A stretch of 64,000 nucleotides of DNA from Cricetomys ansorgei. Taxonomy: Eukaryota > Chordata > Mammalia > Rodentia > Nesomyidae. The DNA is taken from positions 11,576,001 to 11,640,000 of the forward strand of contig JAMJFZ010000320.1 of NCBI GenBank assembly GCA_026225945.1, read 5' to 3'. The stretch's first letter is position 1. Every line of letters begins with the position of its first letter. Made by a program: the position numbers and the translations under genes. Shown here one piece after another: positions 10,980 to 22,874 of this stretch. The notes beneath the pieces were generated by a model. That model was not told the origin of the DNA. It was given only the letters and a program-made list of their open reading frames with translations, and made no database searches.

Positions 10980-11275
10980 AGAAGTGCTGGGTTTTGATCC
11001 TTAGCACTGCCTAAAGAATTTCTAAACACATGTGTACATGTATACTGCACGGAAAAGTTGGAAATGTGCACGATAGAAGAAACTTTCAGTTGTAACAGTC
11101 AGTTTGAACCTGAGTGGCTCCTGCCTTTAATTCCTGTACTTAGGAGGCTGAGGCAGGAGGATTGCCTTGAGTTTGAGGCCAGCCTTGATGACATCGTGAT
11201 TTCCAGGCTCGCCTTTGTTACTGTGTTAGATCCTGTCTCAAAAAGTAAATAAATAAATAAATAAAAATTTAAAAA
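10980..11275 (+). mobile_element. ID/B4-like fragment and old B1 SINE
   Basis: A short tRNA-like piece (GCTGGGTTTTGATCC at 10987) is followed by an old B1 from about 11110: CCTGCCTTTAATTCC, then GGAGGCTGAGGCAGGAGGAT. It ends in an (AAAT)n tail at 11246-11275. Together they may be one degraded B4-type element. Confidence 0.65.
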
Positions 11276-11843
11276 AGAATCACTTTCAAAGTCTTTTGAA
11301 AACTGTTGACTTAGCAAAGGCTTTTAAACTGTAGTACTGTGAGAAGCTGCCACACATAAATACTACATGATATCCCAGAAAATATGTATGGGACATTTTA
11401 TAAAATGTGTAAGCTGGTGCTCTTCTTAAGTGGTTTGTTATTCACTTGATATGGATTTCTACTACTCATTTTAATAATGGAGATCATTACAGAATTACTG
11501 TTAATGTAATATGTTATATGCTGATTAACTATTATGTCCATTGAAATTAATATAGTTTTATCCATTTTAGAAGAAATAAATCATCATGTGAGCATGACCA
11601 AAAATGTCTTAGCATATTCAAATCAGCTTTTGATTTAATTTAATTCTAACTTCTGTTTACTCATAAGAACTCCTGGTTCTTATTTCTGTCCAAACATATC
11701 ACATGCTCCTAAGCAGATTATTCTTAGTACTCATGGCTCCTTGATTCTGGCAAATTGGAATGTTTTCCTATCCAGCCAACTGATAGGCTCCATAAAGATA
11801 ACTAGCTTATTTTATTAAAGCTGCTATATTAAAACATTGTAAA
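11276..11843. other. AT-rich DNA, nothing recognised
   Basis: No SINE, LTR or coding signal was recognised. It ends at a TAC/TAT microsatellite. Confidence 0.45.
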
Positions 11844-11856
11844 CTGGATCGTTTAT

Positions 11857-11887
<31 letters not shown>

Positions 11888-11898
11888 GGATCGTTTAT

Positions 11899-11933
<35 letters not shown>

Positions 11934-11950
11934 TTATTATTATTATTATT
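11844..11950. repeat. Duplicated (TAC)n-(TAT)n microsatellite
   Basis: CTGGATCGTTTATTACTAC occurs at 11844 and again at 11886, each followed by a TAC run, so a unit of about 42 bases has been duplicated in tandem. The second run grades into TAT and abuts the tail end of a minus-strand B1. Confidence 0.95.
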
Positions 11951-12092
11951 GAGATAGGGTCTCTCTACTTAGCTCTGGTCATCCTGCAACTCACTATGTA
12001 GAACAGGCTGGCCTGGACCTCACAGGGATCCATCTGCCTCTGCCTCCTCCGGGGTGCTGGGATTAAAGTTGTAAGCAGCCACACCCACTTGT
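11951..12092 (-). mobile_element. B1 SINE
   Basis: The plus strand shows the antisense B1: GAGATAGGGTCTCTC, then GGCTGGCCTGGACCTCACAG, then GTGCTGGGATTAAAG. The TAT microsatellite marks its former A-tail. Confidence 0.85.
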
Positions 12093-13761
12093 GAATTGGA
12101 TAATTTAAACAACTGAAATTTATTTCTCTTCTGAATGCTGGGAAGTGCAATCAAGGTGCCAGCAGACTTGGTGGTGGCCTTTGGGTTCAGACAGAGTGTT
12201 CTCTCTGTGTCCTCACGTGGAAAAAGAGAGAAATGCGCTCTCTCAAGGCACTTCTCTAAGGGGCAGATACCATTCATGAGCCTGCTGCCTCCATGGTCTA
12301 ATAAGTCCTAGAGTTCTCATCTCCTTAGTGAAGACTTTCCTGGTTACCAATTTTCGTTACTCTTCTTGTTCTTGCAAATTTTACATGAATGCATTTATTT
12401 GTGTTTCTGAGTCCCTTAAATAGAGGGACCGTGTCTCCAATGCAATGTATCCCTAGTGCCAAGAATGGTGACTAACTTATAATAGATGTTAAATACTTGA
12501 GTAAGTGAATGTATATTTGATTCTTTGGAATTCTGCCACCTTCTGTGAACCTGTTTTTGTCTGTAAAAACTGGAGGCACTAGGAAGGCTGCACAAAGGAG
12601 GCTGCTGCTCTGGACTTAATGTTTTGGTCCCTCCAAAGTGATGCTACTTGGGCGGTGAAGGTGGAGACTTTACTTACTCCTATTTTATCACGAGGGCAAA
12701 AGCACTAGCTAGGACGGCTATGTCTTCTTTCCTAGCATTGACTTCTTTATTGCTTTTGTCTTTTTTACATTAGTATATAAGGTTGAAAATACGTTGTATT
12801 GGGCCCTGGGGCCTTGAGGAGAATCCCATCTGCTGAGCAGATGGAAGAGTTAGAGTTAGATGCAAGAGTTAGAATGAACTCTCACGAAGGTGTATGGTTG
12901 AGCATTCCATGGTTCTTATTTAGATAAGCTAATGAGGTATGAGGAAGCACATGGGCTATAAAGAACCACACTGATTCCAGAGCTGAAGATGTAATTTTTG
13001 TATTATACACTCTTTTGGATATCAACCAGGTCTATTGTTTGTCTTCATTTCCTCTATTAGCACAGATATCTGTGGTCTCCTTTTTAAACTCACATCATCA
13101 GGAGTTGAGTTTATAAAGCTAATAATAGATTTCAGATTCCCTTCTGGAAAGCACACAGGCATACACAAAAGGAAGCGTTATTAACCATTCCTGGTGATTA
13201 GCATTTTGACAAGCTGTTATCTTGGAGGAAGGATTTAGATCCTGTATCACGTAACTTCAAAGAAGCTTTGTGTTTTTTCTAATCTGATACAAAGTAAACA
13301 GTATTCATTTAAATTTGAAGGGTACTTCTGCTCTATTTTAGTCTCGCACCATTGGACAGTTCCTAGCCCAATGATGTGGTGTAGGCCATTAATTTGCAGC
13401 TGTGTTTTATTTCTGCTATTAGTTATACTTTTCTAGAAGGGACAACATTATAATAAATGTGTCAAGTTCTCTAAGTAGTTTGCTATTTACTAATAATATA
13501 TCTGCTCCCGGAAGTTGTCATACAGAAAACCAACACTAGGATATCAAATGCAAAGGGAACCTGAGTTATTTTCTTAACACCTCATATTTGATATATTACT
13601 TTTGCAGCAGCAATTATTTTGTAAACACTAAGATTCATTTTAATATATTACCTAAAATTAGATCTCTATTATTAAATAAGAACTGGTATTCAACCTTGGC
13701 AACTTCAAGCAATGAAATGCTATGCTTGGAGCCTTAATTATTGGTTGGTTATAAATGTATA
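12093..13761. other. Unique AT-rich DNA, no SINE
   Basis: About 1.7 kb with no recognisable interspersed repeat. It contains a 9-bp-arm palindrome centred at 12835 (CCATCTGCT, G, AGCAGATGG) followed by three GAGTTAG-like units. The stretch 13000-13740 is AT-rich and repeat-free, the profile expected of old conserved non-coding DNA, though conservation cannot be judged from one sequence. Confidence 0.4.
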
Positions 13762-13845
13762 TCCGTTGTTCTCCTCGTTGTGACAAAACACCTGACAAAA
13801 GCAGCTTCAGGCAGGGCGTATTTAATCCTTAGGCTTATTTTCATT

Positions 13846-14192
13846 CCATGTATATGAGTGCATGTATGTTTATGAGTGTTCACCTGCATGTGTGTGTGCC
13901 CATCACATACCTTCCTGGGCCCACGGAGCCCAGATCCTGAACCCAGATCATCTACAAGAACAGTAATTGCTCCATTTTTGCTTTATTCATTTTATTATTG
14001 ATTGATTGATTGATTGGACAAGGGCTCATTATGTAGCCCTGGCTAGGAACTTGCTATTTAGTCGACGCTGGTCTTGAAGTCATAGAGATCCACCAGCCTC
14101 TGCCTCTCTGGTGCTGGGATTAAAGTTGTGAGCCACCACACCTGGCCTAGAAGCCTTGAATGGTTTTAACCACTGACCTCTATCTCCATCCT
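13846..14192 (-). mobile_element. B3-type SINE split by B1
   Basis: The minus strand reads AGTGGTTAAAACC near 14170, then GAGCAATTACTG at 13961-13972 after the interruption. It continues through GGGTTCAGGATCTGG to a CACACATGCAGG end near 13886. This is the B3 order, interrupted at about 13973-14147. Confidence 0.65.
13973..14147 (-). mobile_element. B1 SINE inserted in B3
   Basis: The plus strand has a TTGA tetranucleotide tail (about 13998-14015), then GGACAAGGGCTCATTATG, a CTGCCTCTCTGGTGCTGGG block and GAGCCACCACACCTGGCC. It is the youngest layer of this nest. A copy of its junction with the B3 reappears at 14871. Confidence 0.85.
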
Positions 14193-14470
14193 GGATGGGT
14201 TTGTATTGATTGACAGCTTAAGGGTACAGCCCACCTTGGTAGGGAAGGTACCCAGGCAGCTCTAGCTGTGGTGACAGGAGCATGAGGCAGCTGGTCACAT
14301 CGTACCCACATTCAGGAAGTAGAGAGAGATGAAGGCTAGTGCTTCTCCTGCTCTTTCTCTTTATTCAACCTGAGGCCTCAGACATGGGATAGTACCACCC
14401 ACTTTCAGGGTGGTTCTGCTTTCCTCAGTTGGACCTATCTGAGCATATCCCCCAGAAACACTTAAACTGA

Positions 14471-14870
14471 CAATGAAGATTAATCATAATAAATATAAAA
14501 CTTAGAAACACTAAATAAGATTCATTGTATTATTGAATCGTTTAGAGATGTCAGATAAAGTATTTATTTGTTTAGCTAATACTCATACACTATTATTAAT
14601 GTCTACTACAGTTAATATACATTTAGGATACCGAAAATATAGTGATGGAAAGATATGCTCCATGCTCTCTAAAGTTTTGTGGTAAACAAATAAGATCTAG
14701 TGTTGTTATAGTAAGTATAATATACACATAGAGAAAGTAACACATAAATCTATGTAGGCCAGCCAGGGGCAGTTTCATGGGCAGGTGATACTTATCTCAG
14801 ATATGACTTGTCTCATGACTTGAGTAAATATTCAGAAAGATACCAAAGCAATCAGTATGTGAAAAAAGAG
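14471..14870. other. AT-rich DNA, possible old mammalian repeat
   Basis: The part near 14640-14760 (ATGCTCCATGCTCTC, then AAACAAATAAG) vaguely resembles old mammalian-wide repeat sequence. Otherwise nothing is recognised. Confidence 0.3.
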
Positions 14871-14964
14871 CAGTAAGTGCTCCTTTTTTGTTTTATTTAT
14901 TTTACCATTTTATTTATTTATTTATTTATTCATTCATTCATTCATTGGACAAGGGCTCAACTTT
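14871..14964 (+). mobile_element. Templated or retroposed copy of the B3/B1 junction
   Basis: This 94-base insert reads CAGTAAGTGCTCC, a T-rich part, an expanded ATTT/ATTC run and GGACAAGGGCTCAAC. It repeats the chimeric junction at 13961-14028 in the same order and orientation. It is flanked by a 22-base direct repeat (14849-14870 and 14965-14986, one mismatch) that looks like a target duplication. Confidence 0.7.
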
Positions 14965-15149
14965 CAATCAGTATGTGGAAAAAGAGACAGAGAGAAGACC
15001 CTGTTGAGTCACAGTAATTCAACCTAAGTCTCTTTTTTTTTTTTTTTTTACTTTTCAAATCTTAAATCTTTTAGGGATTTTTTTTAAAAAAGATCAATGT
15101 CAGTAGCTCACATAGAGCCCTGCCTATGGTAGTTACCCACTGAGTATTT

Positions 15150-15300
15150 GTCTTTCTCCATCTTTGAGGCTCATGGCAGCCTTGAACATAGCACAGATCT
15201 TACCCACATTTTTAACAAGGAGAGGGGACTCAAGCATTGGTTAGACTTCTTGCTTCAGGTCACACAACTAAGACAGTGACAGAAACAAGACAAGAACATC
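15150..15300 (-). mobile_element. MIR SINE
   Basis: The plus strand matches antisense MIR around the core: CAGGTCACACAACTAAG near 15258, preceded by a diverged GGAGAGGGGACTCAAGC. An ancient mammalian SINE. Confidence 0.65.
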
Positions 15301-15349
15301 TCCCTATTGTATTGCCCCCAAGATTCCAGGTTTTTCCCTTCAATAATTT

Positions 15350-15700
15350 AATTCACTGTGGTGTGTTTCTTGAGCATTTACTAAGTGTCACCACACTGTT
15401 GTGCTTGGGTGATACTACAAGGAACAAAGTCTCTGCTCTCTCTAAGCCAACCATACGTGAGAGAAGGTACACTTTATAGTAGTTATTGCAATAAGTCCTA
15501 CCAAGTGCTACCCAGGGCGCATTCAGGTCTCTGGGGGACTGTGTGGCAAGATGTATTCTAATCAAAGTCCTGTGATGGAAATGATTATCTTTGGACAAGA
15601 CTCAAAGAGTGAACAAGAACATGTAGACAGAGAAAAGAGAAGATTGCTCCAAACAGTGGGAAAATAGAAATGATATAAATGAATAGTATGCCCTCAGGAT
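15350..15700. mobile_element. Old mammalian-wide repeat (L2/MIR-like)
   Basis: TTGAGCATTTACTAAGTG, then TGCTTGGGTGATACTAC, then AGTCTCTGCTCTC resembles the common mammalian motif series around GTGCCAGGCACTGT. The family is not certain. Confidence 0.4.
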
Positions 15701-15817
15701 ATGTGGGGTATGATCCAGGACCTCAGGGTTAGAGACCCTGAGTGAGAGAATCATTAAGTTGTCACTGTGCAAAAATTAGCCGAGATTAGACTGGAGTCTT
15801 TTAAAGAGCTCAGGTGT

Positions 15818-16170
15818 GGGCTGGGGAGATGACTCAGGAAGTAAGAAGAGTGCTTGCTGATCAGTGGGCAAGAGTTGCTTGTGCATAAATGTGAAGATCT
15901 TGGTTGATATCCTTAGCACCTACATAAAAGTTAGAGGCTCGCTAGTAATTGCTGGTCATCGGCCTAGCCTCTCTGATACCCCTCCCCAAACTTCCCACCA
16001 ACTCTTAAGGGCCAGGTTTGAGAGAGAGAGCTTGTTTCAGGGAATTAAGGCAGAGAGGGAAGAGGACACCCAATATTCTCCTCTGGCTTCTGCACAGATA
16101 CGCTCATATGCCACACACATACATGATATTCGTCTACACACACACATACACACACACACACACACACACG
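15818..16170 (+). mobile_element. B4-type SINE with CA tail
   Basis: GGGCTGGGGAGATGACTCAG opens the element. CCTTAGCACCTACATAAAAG and CTCCTCTGGCTTCTGCAC follow, and a (CA)n tail ends it at about 16134-16169. The middle is diverged and partly rearranged. Confidence 0.75.
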
Positions 16171-17982
16171 TAGACTTTGAGGGCAGAAGGGGCTACCCTT
16201 TCTGCACTGCATAGAGACCCTGACCACAGAGCAAATTGATGTAAAATATCAGATTAAGTCTCTGCTTGACCAGGTGGGTTTTCAGATTCCTCACAAAGGC
16301 ATTGTTAGGCCTGAGTTGGCCCTGGTGGGAAACTACCCCAGGTTTTAAGCAGCTAAGGGATCTGATTTGTGTTGTCTCTTATTCCCTTCAACTGTGCTTC
16401 TGCTTTGCTTAGAGGACCCAAGACAGGAAGTGAGGCTGGCTGGCACTGGCTGTTCAAATCAGATTTTGTGGAAGAAGATTTTCAAAATGTAGAATTTACA
16501 GGACTTGAGATCATCGTTATCATCGGATGCAAAAGCTAAGAGAAGCAAAGGGGGAGGAAGGAGACAAAGGTGGTCCTCCCTCTCCTCCCTCGAGCAGGAA
16601 ACCATAGCAAACTCTGGTCCTATTTCTAAGAGTTGAACGCTGAGAAAAGCTACCGTGGTTACTCCATGGGGCTAAGATGCCAGAATCAGCTGGAACAGAG
16701 GTCACAGTAAGAGCGTTTCAAAGTGTCTTCAAGCTAGCAGGCATGATACTTAGAGCAGTGTTTTCCTTCATCTTCCTTCCTTTCTCCTTTTCCTCACTAC
16801 TTCCTTTTGATAGTTTCATTCTATTTTTAAGGCCTCTGCATATTTTCATCTGGCTGTTCTATGGGGACATTAGTTGTTACCTGACTTTAGTTTTAATCTA
16901 AAAGGGAGGGAAAACCTGTAATTATGAAGCCGCCTGGGCATGTGGGCACCTGATTCATTTCCCTGGGTGGCACTGTGACTCACCCTCATTAAAGTAGCTT
17001 TGCTTTGAGAAGCCTGATGTCTTACCCGGCTTGGGTTTTCTCTGCCCAGTATGTGAACAATGAGATAAGGGTCTCTCAGGGGCCATCCTCTGCTCTTCAT
17101 CTCTGCTATGAGTCAGATGTTTTACATTTCAAAACGTTATCCTGCCTCCAATTCCCCTCTTATAAATTATGCAGAAAACTCTACCAACAACAGATTCTAA
17201 ACAGATTTCTAGATGCACATCTGTAAAGCATTCCAGTGTTGGGCTGTAATTGAGTGAGCAGCTTTATGGCCAGCAGTAATTAGGAGAAGGTGCTGTTTTA
17301 TTTGTCTGCTCATCACTGTGTAAACATCAAGGTTCCTCATTAGATGAAAGCACAGTCATCTGAAAGGATCTTCAAGTAGAGATGGCCAAGATAGTCATGT
17401 GAAAAGCCCTTCCAGAGTCTTTGTTGGCCTCTAGTGCAGTGGGTTTTCTTATCAACCTCCTAGAAAGACTGTCTGCCCTTGCTGGACTCTTTCATATCTC
17501 TCAGGCAGAACAGTCTCTTTCTAGATATTGAGAGTAGTCTGTTCCACTTATCTCTTGGAGCACTCTCTGAAAGTGGCCTTGGGGTACCATACTCGAGTCT
17601 CCTTCCATCTCTATTGTCATCTGTGTGCACCTCTCCCCCTGGTTGTTGTCTTCAGAGTTCTAGACCAGGTCCTTTTATGTGTGTACTGCCCCTCAAGGAT
17701 CTCAGCCACATAGATGGCTTCATTGCGTAACCAGTTGCTGTTATTTCACAAGGTTTTTACCTCTAGCTTATTCCAGAGTTTCAAACCCTTCAATTTATCT
17801 TTGTCCCAGACTGCTCTACTTGGGTGAGTCACAGGTGCTTTTGAGCTAACCTGTCTGTGTTGTTTTCCTAGGGCAGTTACAAGAAGGTACTGTACACATG
17901 GTGGCTTGGAGCATGAATTTACGGTTTACAGCCCTGCACACCAGAGGCCTGCCCTGTGTCTCTCTGCAGTATCTAGGGAAGA

Positions 17983-17986
<4 letters not shown>
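16171..17986. other. Unique DNA, no repeat recognised
   Basis: About 1.8 kb without a clear interspersed repeat. The block 17220-17330 carries several TAAT-type homeodomain-like cores (GCTGTAATTGAG, CAGTAATTAGGAG) in a repeat-free setting, which makes it a reasonable candidate for conserved non-coding DNA. Short frames show no recognised domain. Confidence 0.35.

Positions 17987-18033
<47 letters not shown>
17987..18033. repeat. (CA)n microsatellite
   Basis: A pure CA run of about 23 units. Confidence 0.97.
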
Positions 18034-18037
<4 letters not shown>

Positions 18038-20419
18038 CGCGCTTCCAACATTCAGGTATTACTCTGTAAGGGCAGTGTAACTCCAGTCTCTGCCTCTGGC
18101 CTCTTTGTGTCTCTGTGTCCTTTTTTCTTATAATATCAGTTGTTGTTTTGGGGGCATATCCTATGTGCTTTTTTAAACTTGTTTATGTAATATATACATA
18201 AACTTAATGGTGCAGAGGCTGTGTCTTTCTGATGGGATTTCTAAGACCTAGTAGCAAGTTGTCAGTAAGCAAATCATTATCTAATGAATACTGATTGCAG
18301 AGAAAGAGAAAAGGAGGGAAGGAAGGAAGGAAGGAAGGAAGGAAGGAAGGAAGGAAGGAAGGAAGGAAGGAAATTAATTGAGAATTAGTTAATCTGAAAA
18401 AGTAATGAGCAAGTTTATAAGCTAGATTTAGGCATGAAATTTAAAAATGTGGCTCAACACTTTTTTTTCTAATCAACATACTAAACAAATTTCGTGTCAA
18501 TGAAAATTATTTGCAGTTAATTCACAAGCCATCTATCCTGCAGCAAAGCCCCACAATTTTCTACCAATCTTAGAAAACACAGTTATATTCCCCCAATGCG
18601 TTTGTCCAAAGGAATCATTTTCATTTGTTTTTGTTAATGAAAAGTTCTCGTCTTTGTCGATACTAATAGGATATCATATCCTCTTCCAAATATTTCCAGT
18701 GTATCGACTATTTCATAACCTCCAAAATGGATACAATTAAGCAATGAGTAGCATCCTAATTACAAAAATGAAAGGAAAAAATCAGTGTATATTCTTATAT
18801 TTCAGCAAAGTGTTTCCGTATGTCAGCATGAATGAGCAAAGGAAAGCATTGTATTAAATTCGTGTATCTGTTCATTTTTGTAGGCATTTGGGCTTCTCTT
18901 GGTGAAAGGTCATATTGATTATTTTGGCAATCAAGAAACTCAAAAAGTGAGACATGCAGAGCGGTATCTACTTGGGCTATATTAATAAATTTTCCTGAGA
19001 AGATCTTCAGTAGACTCTTACGCTTGCAATTATTAAAAATGACCTTGGTTCAACTACATCAGACAAGGTCTTCTAGGTGTTGATGAGGAGTCACGTGGAA
19101 GCCCTTCTATCTGCACAGCATTCATTATATAAGCAAATGAGGGTTACTCCAGGAAGTTAATTATATTCTTTGTAAGAAAGCGACTCCTCAAAAAAAAAAA
19201 ATCTAAGATTTGTTATTTTACTCTACTTTGCATTAACTACTTGATGGTATTAAATTCACACAAACTTTTAGACACATAATTATGATATTCACTAATTAAA
19301 CAGGAAATGTCAACCAAATTAGATATAGTTAGAACAATGTCTTGGCATAGCCCGGTAGGTCTGCCTAGATTTGTTGTCATTAAATTATCTTAAGTAGACG
19401 TTGGCATTAACAGCTTAGTATTTATTATTCTTCTATCTTTAGTTCGTTTTGACAAATTGCAAACGATTCTAGCCTTACTGTGTTGTGTGGGGGCCTCTGG
19501 GCACTTATGTAACCGGCTCTATAGCTTTATGTAGCGACTTTCTTCACTTAAAAGATTTGCCTCTTTTTTTTTAATTCTCATTTAAAGTTTTAGGGTACTT
19601 GAAACAATCTCCTCCCTTTTAGCAATAAAAGATGTCACTGTCCGTTAGACTGCTGTATGTAAGCCATCCCTATTAAGAAAATATCTTGTATGTGTTAACT
19701 GAATCCTTGCACTTACTCTGGTCCATACTCTTATCTCTGATATACAACTAAATCTTGGAACATTTCACTGACTCAACCATGTTTAAGGCTAAGAGAGGGT
19801 TAAGCTGGGCTTGGATGCCATACATTCTGATCCAGGGTCTGTGCTCTTGACAATGACATTATGACATTCCCGGGCCACTCGGTAATCTTATTAGAGCATA
19901 TTGTAATGCACTTTACAAAGCACATACGGTTTTTGTTTATTATAGTGACAGTTGACTCACATATGATCCCATATGTACTTGGAATTTCTCAAAGTGTAAA
20001 TAGGTCTGTAAGAGGAAATCTTTGTATTCTCTGATCCTCCTAAATGTTGCCCATGTCTGCACGTGTTTTGGAAGAAGCTGCCGTGTTGGAGAACTACCTC
20101 CCTTTTACCCAGTCAGTCCTCATGGAGTTCTTATGGTTGAGTCACCCTTAAATGCAGGAGAGAAGAGTCTTAGCCTTTCCCTAGAAAGAACTGGAGTCTA
20201 AGACAAAACAATGTCTACTTCTTGTTACTGACAAAGTGAAGAAAGCATCTGATTCCTTAAAGAAAGGGATCGGAGTGCTGGCTCTCTGGAGAAACACCCT
20301 GTATTCTACTGGATTCATCCCACTGCTGGCCCTGTCCTTGTGACTGGCTCCCATGCGTAGAGCCATCCCTGCAGATCGTCACCAGGTGGACCATGGAACT
20401 GACCCAGGTGTTTTTGTGT
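18034..20419. other. Unique AT-rich DNA with a GGAA microsatellite
   Basis: Apart from the tetranucleotide run at 18315-18371, the part up to about 19650 has no recognised repeat. Around 19780-19930 (AGAGAGGGTTAAGCTGGGC, then TGCACTTTACAAAGCACAT) there is weak resemblance to MIR. No coding signal is convincing. Confidence 0.4.
18315..18371. repeat. (GGAA)n microsatellite
   Basis: A perfect tetranucleotide run of about 14 units on the plus strand. Confidence 0.97.
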
Positions 20420-20550
20420 CAGACACCACCACAGGCACTTTTCTCATACATTAATTCATTCATTTAAATTTGTGTGCTAATTATTCCTAATCAACAGATG
20501 GGAAACAGAAGGGCAAAGCCACTTTCTATATTCTGTACTACTGAATGATT
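20420..20550 (-). mobile_element. MIR SINE
   Basis: The plus strand reads antisense MIR: CACCACAGGCACTTTTCTCA, ATTAATTCATTC, then CAACAGATGGGAAACAGAAG. The flanks are too diverged to set exact ends. Confidence 0.65.
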
Positions 20551-22874
20551 TTTAAAAAATGGATTCAAACTTATTTTGATCCAAATTTAGAGTTTCTTGT
20601 GATAGCTAGTAGATTGCTTTTTGATCCTATTTGTAGGCTTAAACCAAAGCAATCATGGTCTAGAATCTGTGTATTCTCCTATTTAAAAAAAAAGAAAGAG
20701 AGAGAGAGAGAGTCAAGTGCCCTTTGAATTCAGAAGAGTTATTTCAGTTGCTGTAGCAACCATCCCAAACTTAATACAATTACATAGGAATCATTGTATT
20801 ATCTTATAGGTTACATAGCTCAGAAGAGGCTTAGCTTATCCGCCTTGTCAGTGTTTCTTATTCAATAAAAGTGGATGGAGATGAAGCACCATGGAGCTAG
20901 AGAAGCTGGGGCCTGGCCATCTCTGTATTTGTTGTTACCTTCAAGTAGCTTCTGGATTCTCCATGATATCTCACTGCATGAGTTACTATGAGTTTCCTCA
21001 AGGCATTTGGAAGGAAAGAAGTCAGACCACTTACCTGGTGCTGCAGGGCTTGAATGCCAGTCTTCAGATGCCAGCAAGATGAATGTTAAGTTGCCTTTCT
21101 GACTTATCCTCAGAAGTCATATGCAATCACTGCCATTGCATTCTATTAGAAGCAAGTCACAAACCTCTCCAAACTAAATAGATAAGACCTGCGCTTTACT
21201 TGGAAGAAAAAGTACCAGTATTGTAGATGGACAACAAAAGAGAGGATAGAGTTGTGGCCGTCTTCACAAATATATGGACAGCCTCCAGATTACAGCCAAA
21301 CTGCGGTCACCATCACACACACACACATAATATCATCCCTTTCAGCATTAGTCTGGAGCCTACCATTCATTGTCTACAGTAGCCTCAGCTGTTTTCCTTA
21401 GGCAAGTTACTTTAGGCAAAGCGTCTGAGTACCATTCCTGTTAGTTTGAATCCTTGAGAACCAATGAGACAGAGCATCTGCCTCTCACATATTTACACAT
21501 AATAGGCAAGCGCAGGTTAACTACAATAGTCATTTCCAATGGAAAAAAGGAAAGTATAGCAGGTTCATGGCAGGCTTTGGGCATCCTGTTTCCCTTCTGT
21601 GTTTTGGGCTCAATTCTAACCCTGAGTGTTCTCTGTGGTTCTTGATTCTTCCCTCTGGGGTCCTATCCTCTTTTAATAACTTTCCTTTGTCATAGCGAGT
21701 GATCTATGTATAAAAATAAATAACCTTCCAATTTGCATCCTACCTGGAGATGTTTTATTTCCCAGAAGCCTCTCTTCATTTGATAATGCCTTTAGCTTCA
21801 AATTGGCAATGTTTCTCGAAATAGTTATTAAACACTTAGTGGAGTTTCTATGAATCTGACTAGATTTCCTTCTCATGAACAAAAGCTATAGTCCCAGATA
21901 TCTTAAAAAAATCCTTTCTATACTCTGAGTTCCCTATGAAGCTGGTGGTTGACATGTATGCCCTGAGATACTTAGATGCCCTGTAATGTTTGACAGAGAC
22001 TGTATGTTCTGAAATCTTCAGATAAGCTTTTATATTTGGCAATAGTCTGTGAGGTCTTCTTGGAGTTCCAATGGATTTTTCAGTGTCATCATAGATTTTA
22101 TCTTGAGCTTAAGGATCTTCTAAGTTTGCCATCTGGGAGGCAGGCATGGATGGAAAGTCCCACTGCACAAGATGCAAATGAGCTGCCTTGTCTGGCCCAC
22201 CTAAGGGGAGGTTTGTTTTTTTGTTTGTTCATTTTGTTTTGTTTTAACTGGTGTTCAAAGAAGTCACAAGCCTGACTAGATTTAATGAGACAGGAAATAG
22301 TCTACACTTTTTGATGAGAATGGAAAAATCCTACTGGAGCCATCTTCGGAAAATGTGAGTGATCACTGTAAAAGTCAATCACTGTAACATGATAAAATGT
22401 TTTTAAACTGACACCATTATTTAAATGTACAGTAGTTACCTGGGAGAGCTATACTTTTATTCTTAAAAGTTTGCTTTTGTCTGAAACATTTTCTGGAGCC
22501 TGACTTTTGGGATTGCTTTTGAAAAGCTGAAAAGATTCATGATGGCCAAAAGTTTTTGTTCAGCTGTCACAAGTGCTGAGAAAGAACATCTTTATGATAT
22601 TTAATTTTCATTGTCTTGAATAGTCTCTGATTTAAATTTCTTACTTGGGCTACTTTATTGGTATTCGTGGATCCCAGAGAGCAGAACAGCCTACAGTGTT
22701 TTTCTTGGATGTTTCTTCTGGTACAATTAACCTTGGAAATGGAAACCTAACCAACAGTTCTCTTAACATCTCAGCATTTCAGTGAATCTGTAAGCTAAAC
22801 AAAGATACGCGTAGCAGTGTTGGAGTGTGTCTTAGGCTACGAAAACAGGTAAACTTTCATTAAAACCCTCAGTG
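20551..22874. other. No recognised interspersed repeat
   Basis: Mixed to AT-rich DNA with a short A/GA run at 20684-20712, a short CA run at 21308-21326 and T-rich sequence at 22210-22245. Short frames show no recognised product. Confidence 0.4.

Larger units (their letters stand above)
13762..14470 (-). mobile_element. Rodent interspersed repeat hosting B3 and B1 insertions
   Basis: The two outer pieces, 13762-13845 (CTCGTTGTGACAAAACACC, then AAAAGCAGCTTCAGG) and 14193-14470 (TTGACAGCTTAAGG, then TGAGGCAGCTGGTCACAT), belong to the repeat family also seen at 43531 and 27122. The middle is a minus-strand B3 that is itself split by a B1. Confidence 0.6.

Noticed and set aside
11844..11950. Regular repeats that might suggest a CRISPR-like array
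   Set aside because: They are trinucleotide microsatellites without spacers, in a mammalian genome.
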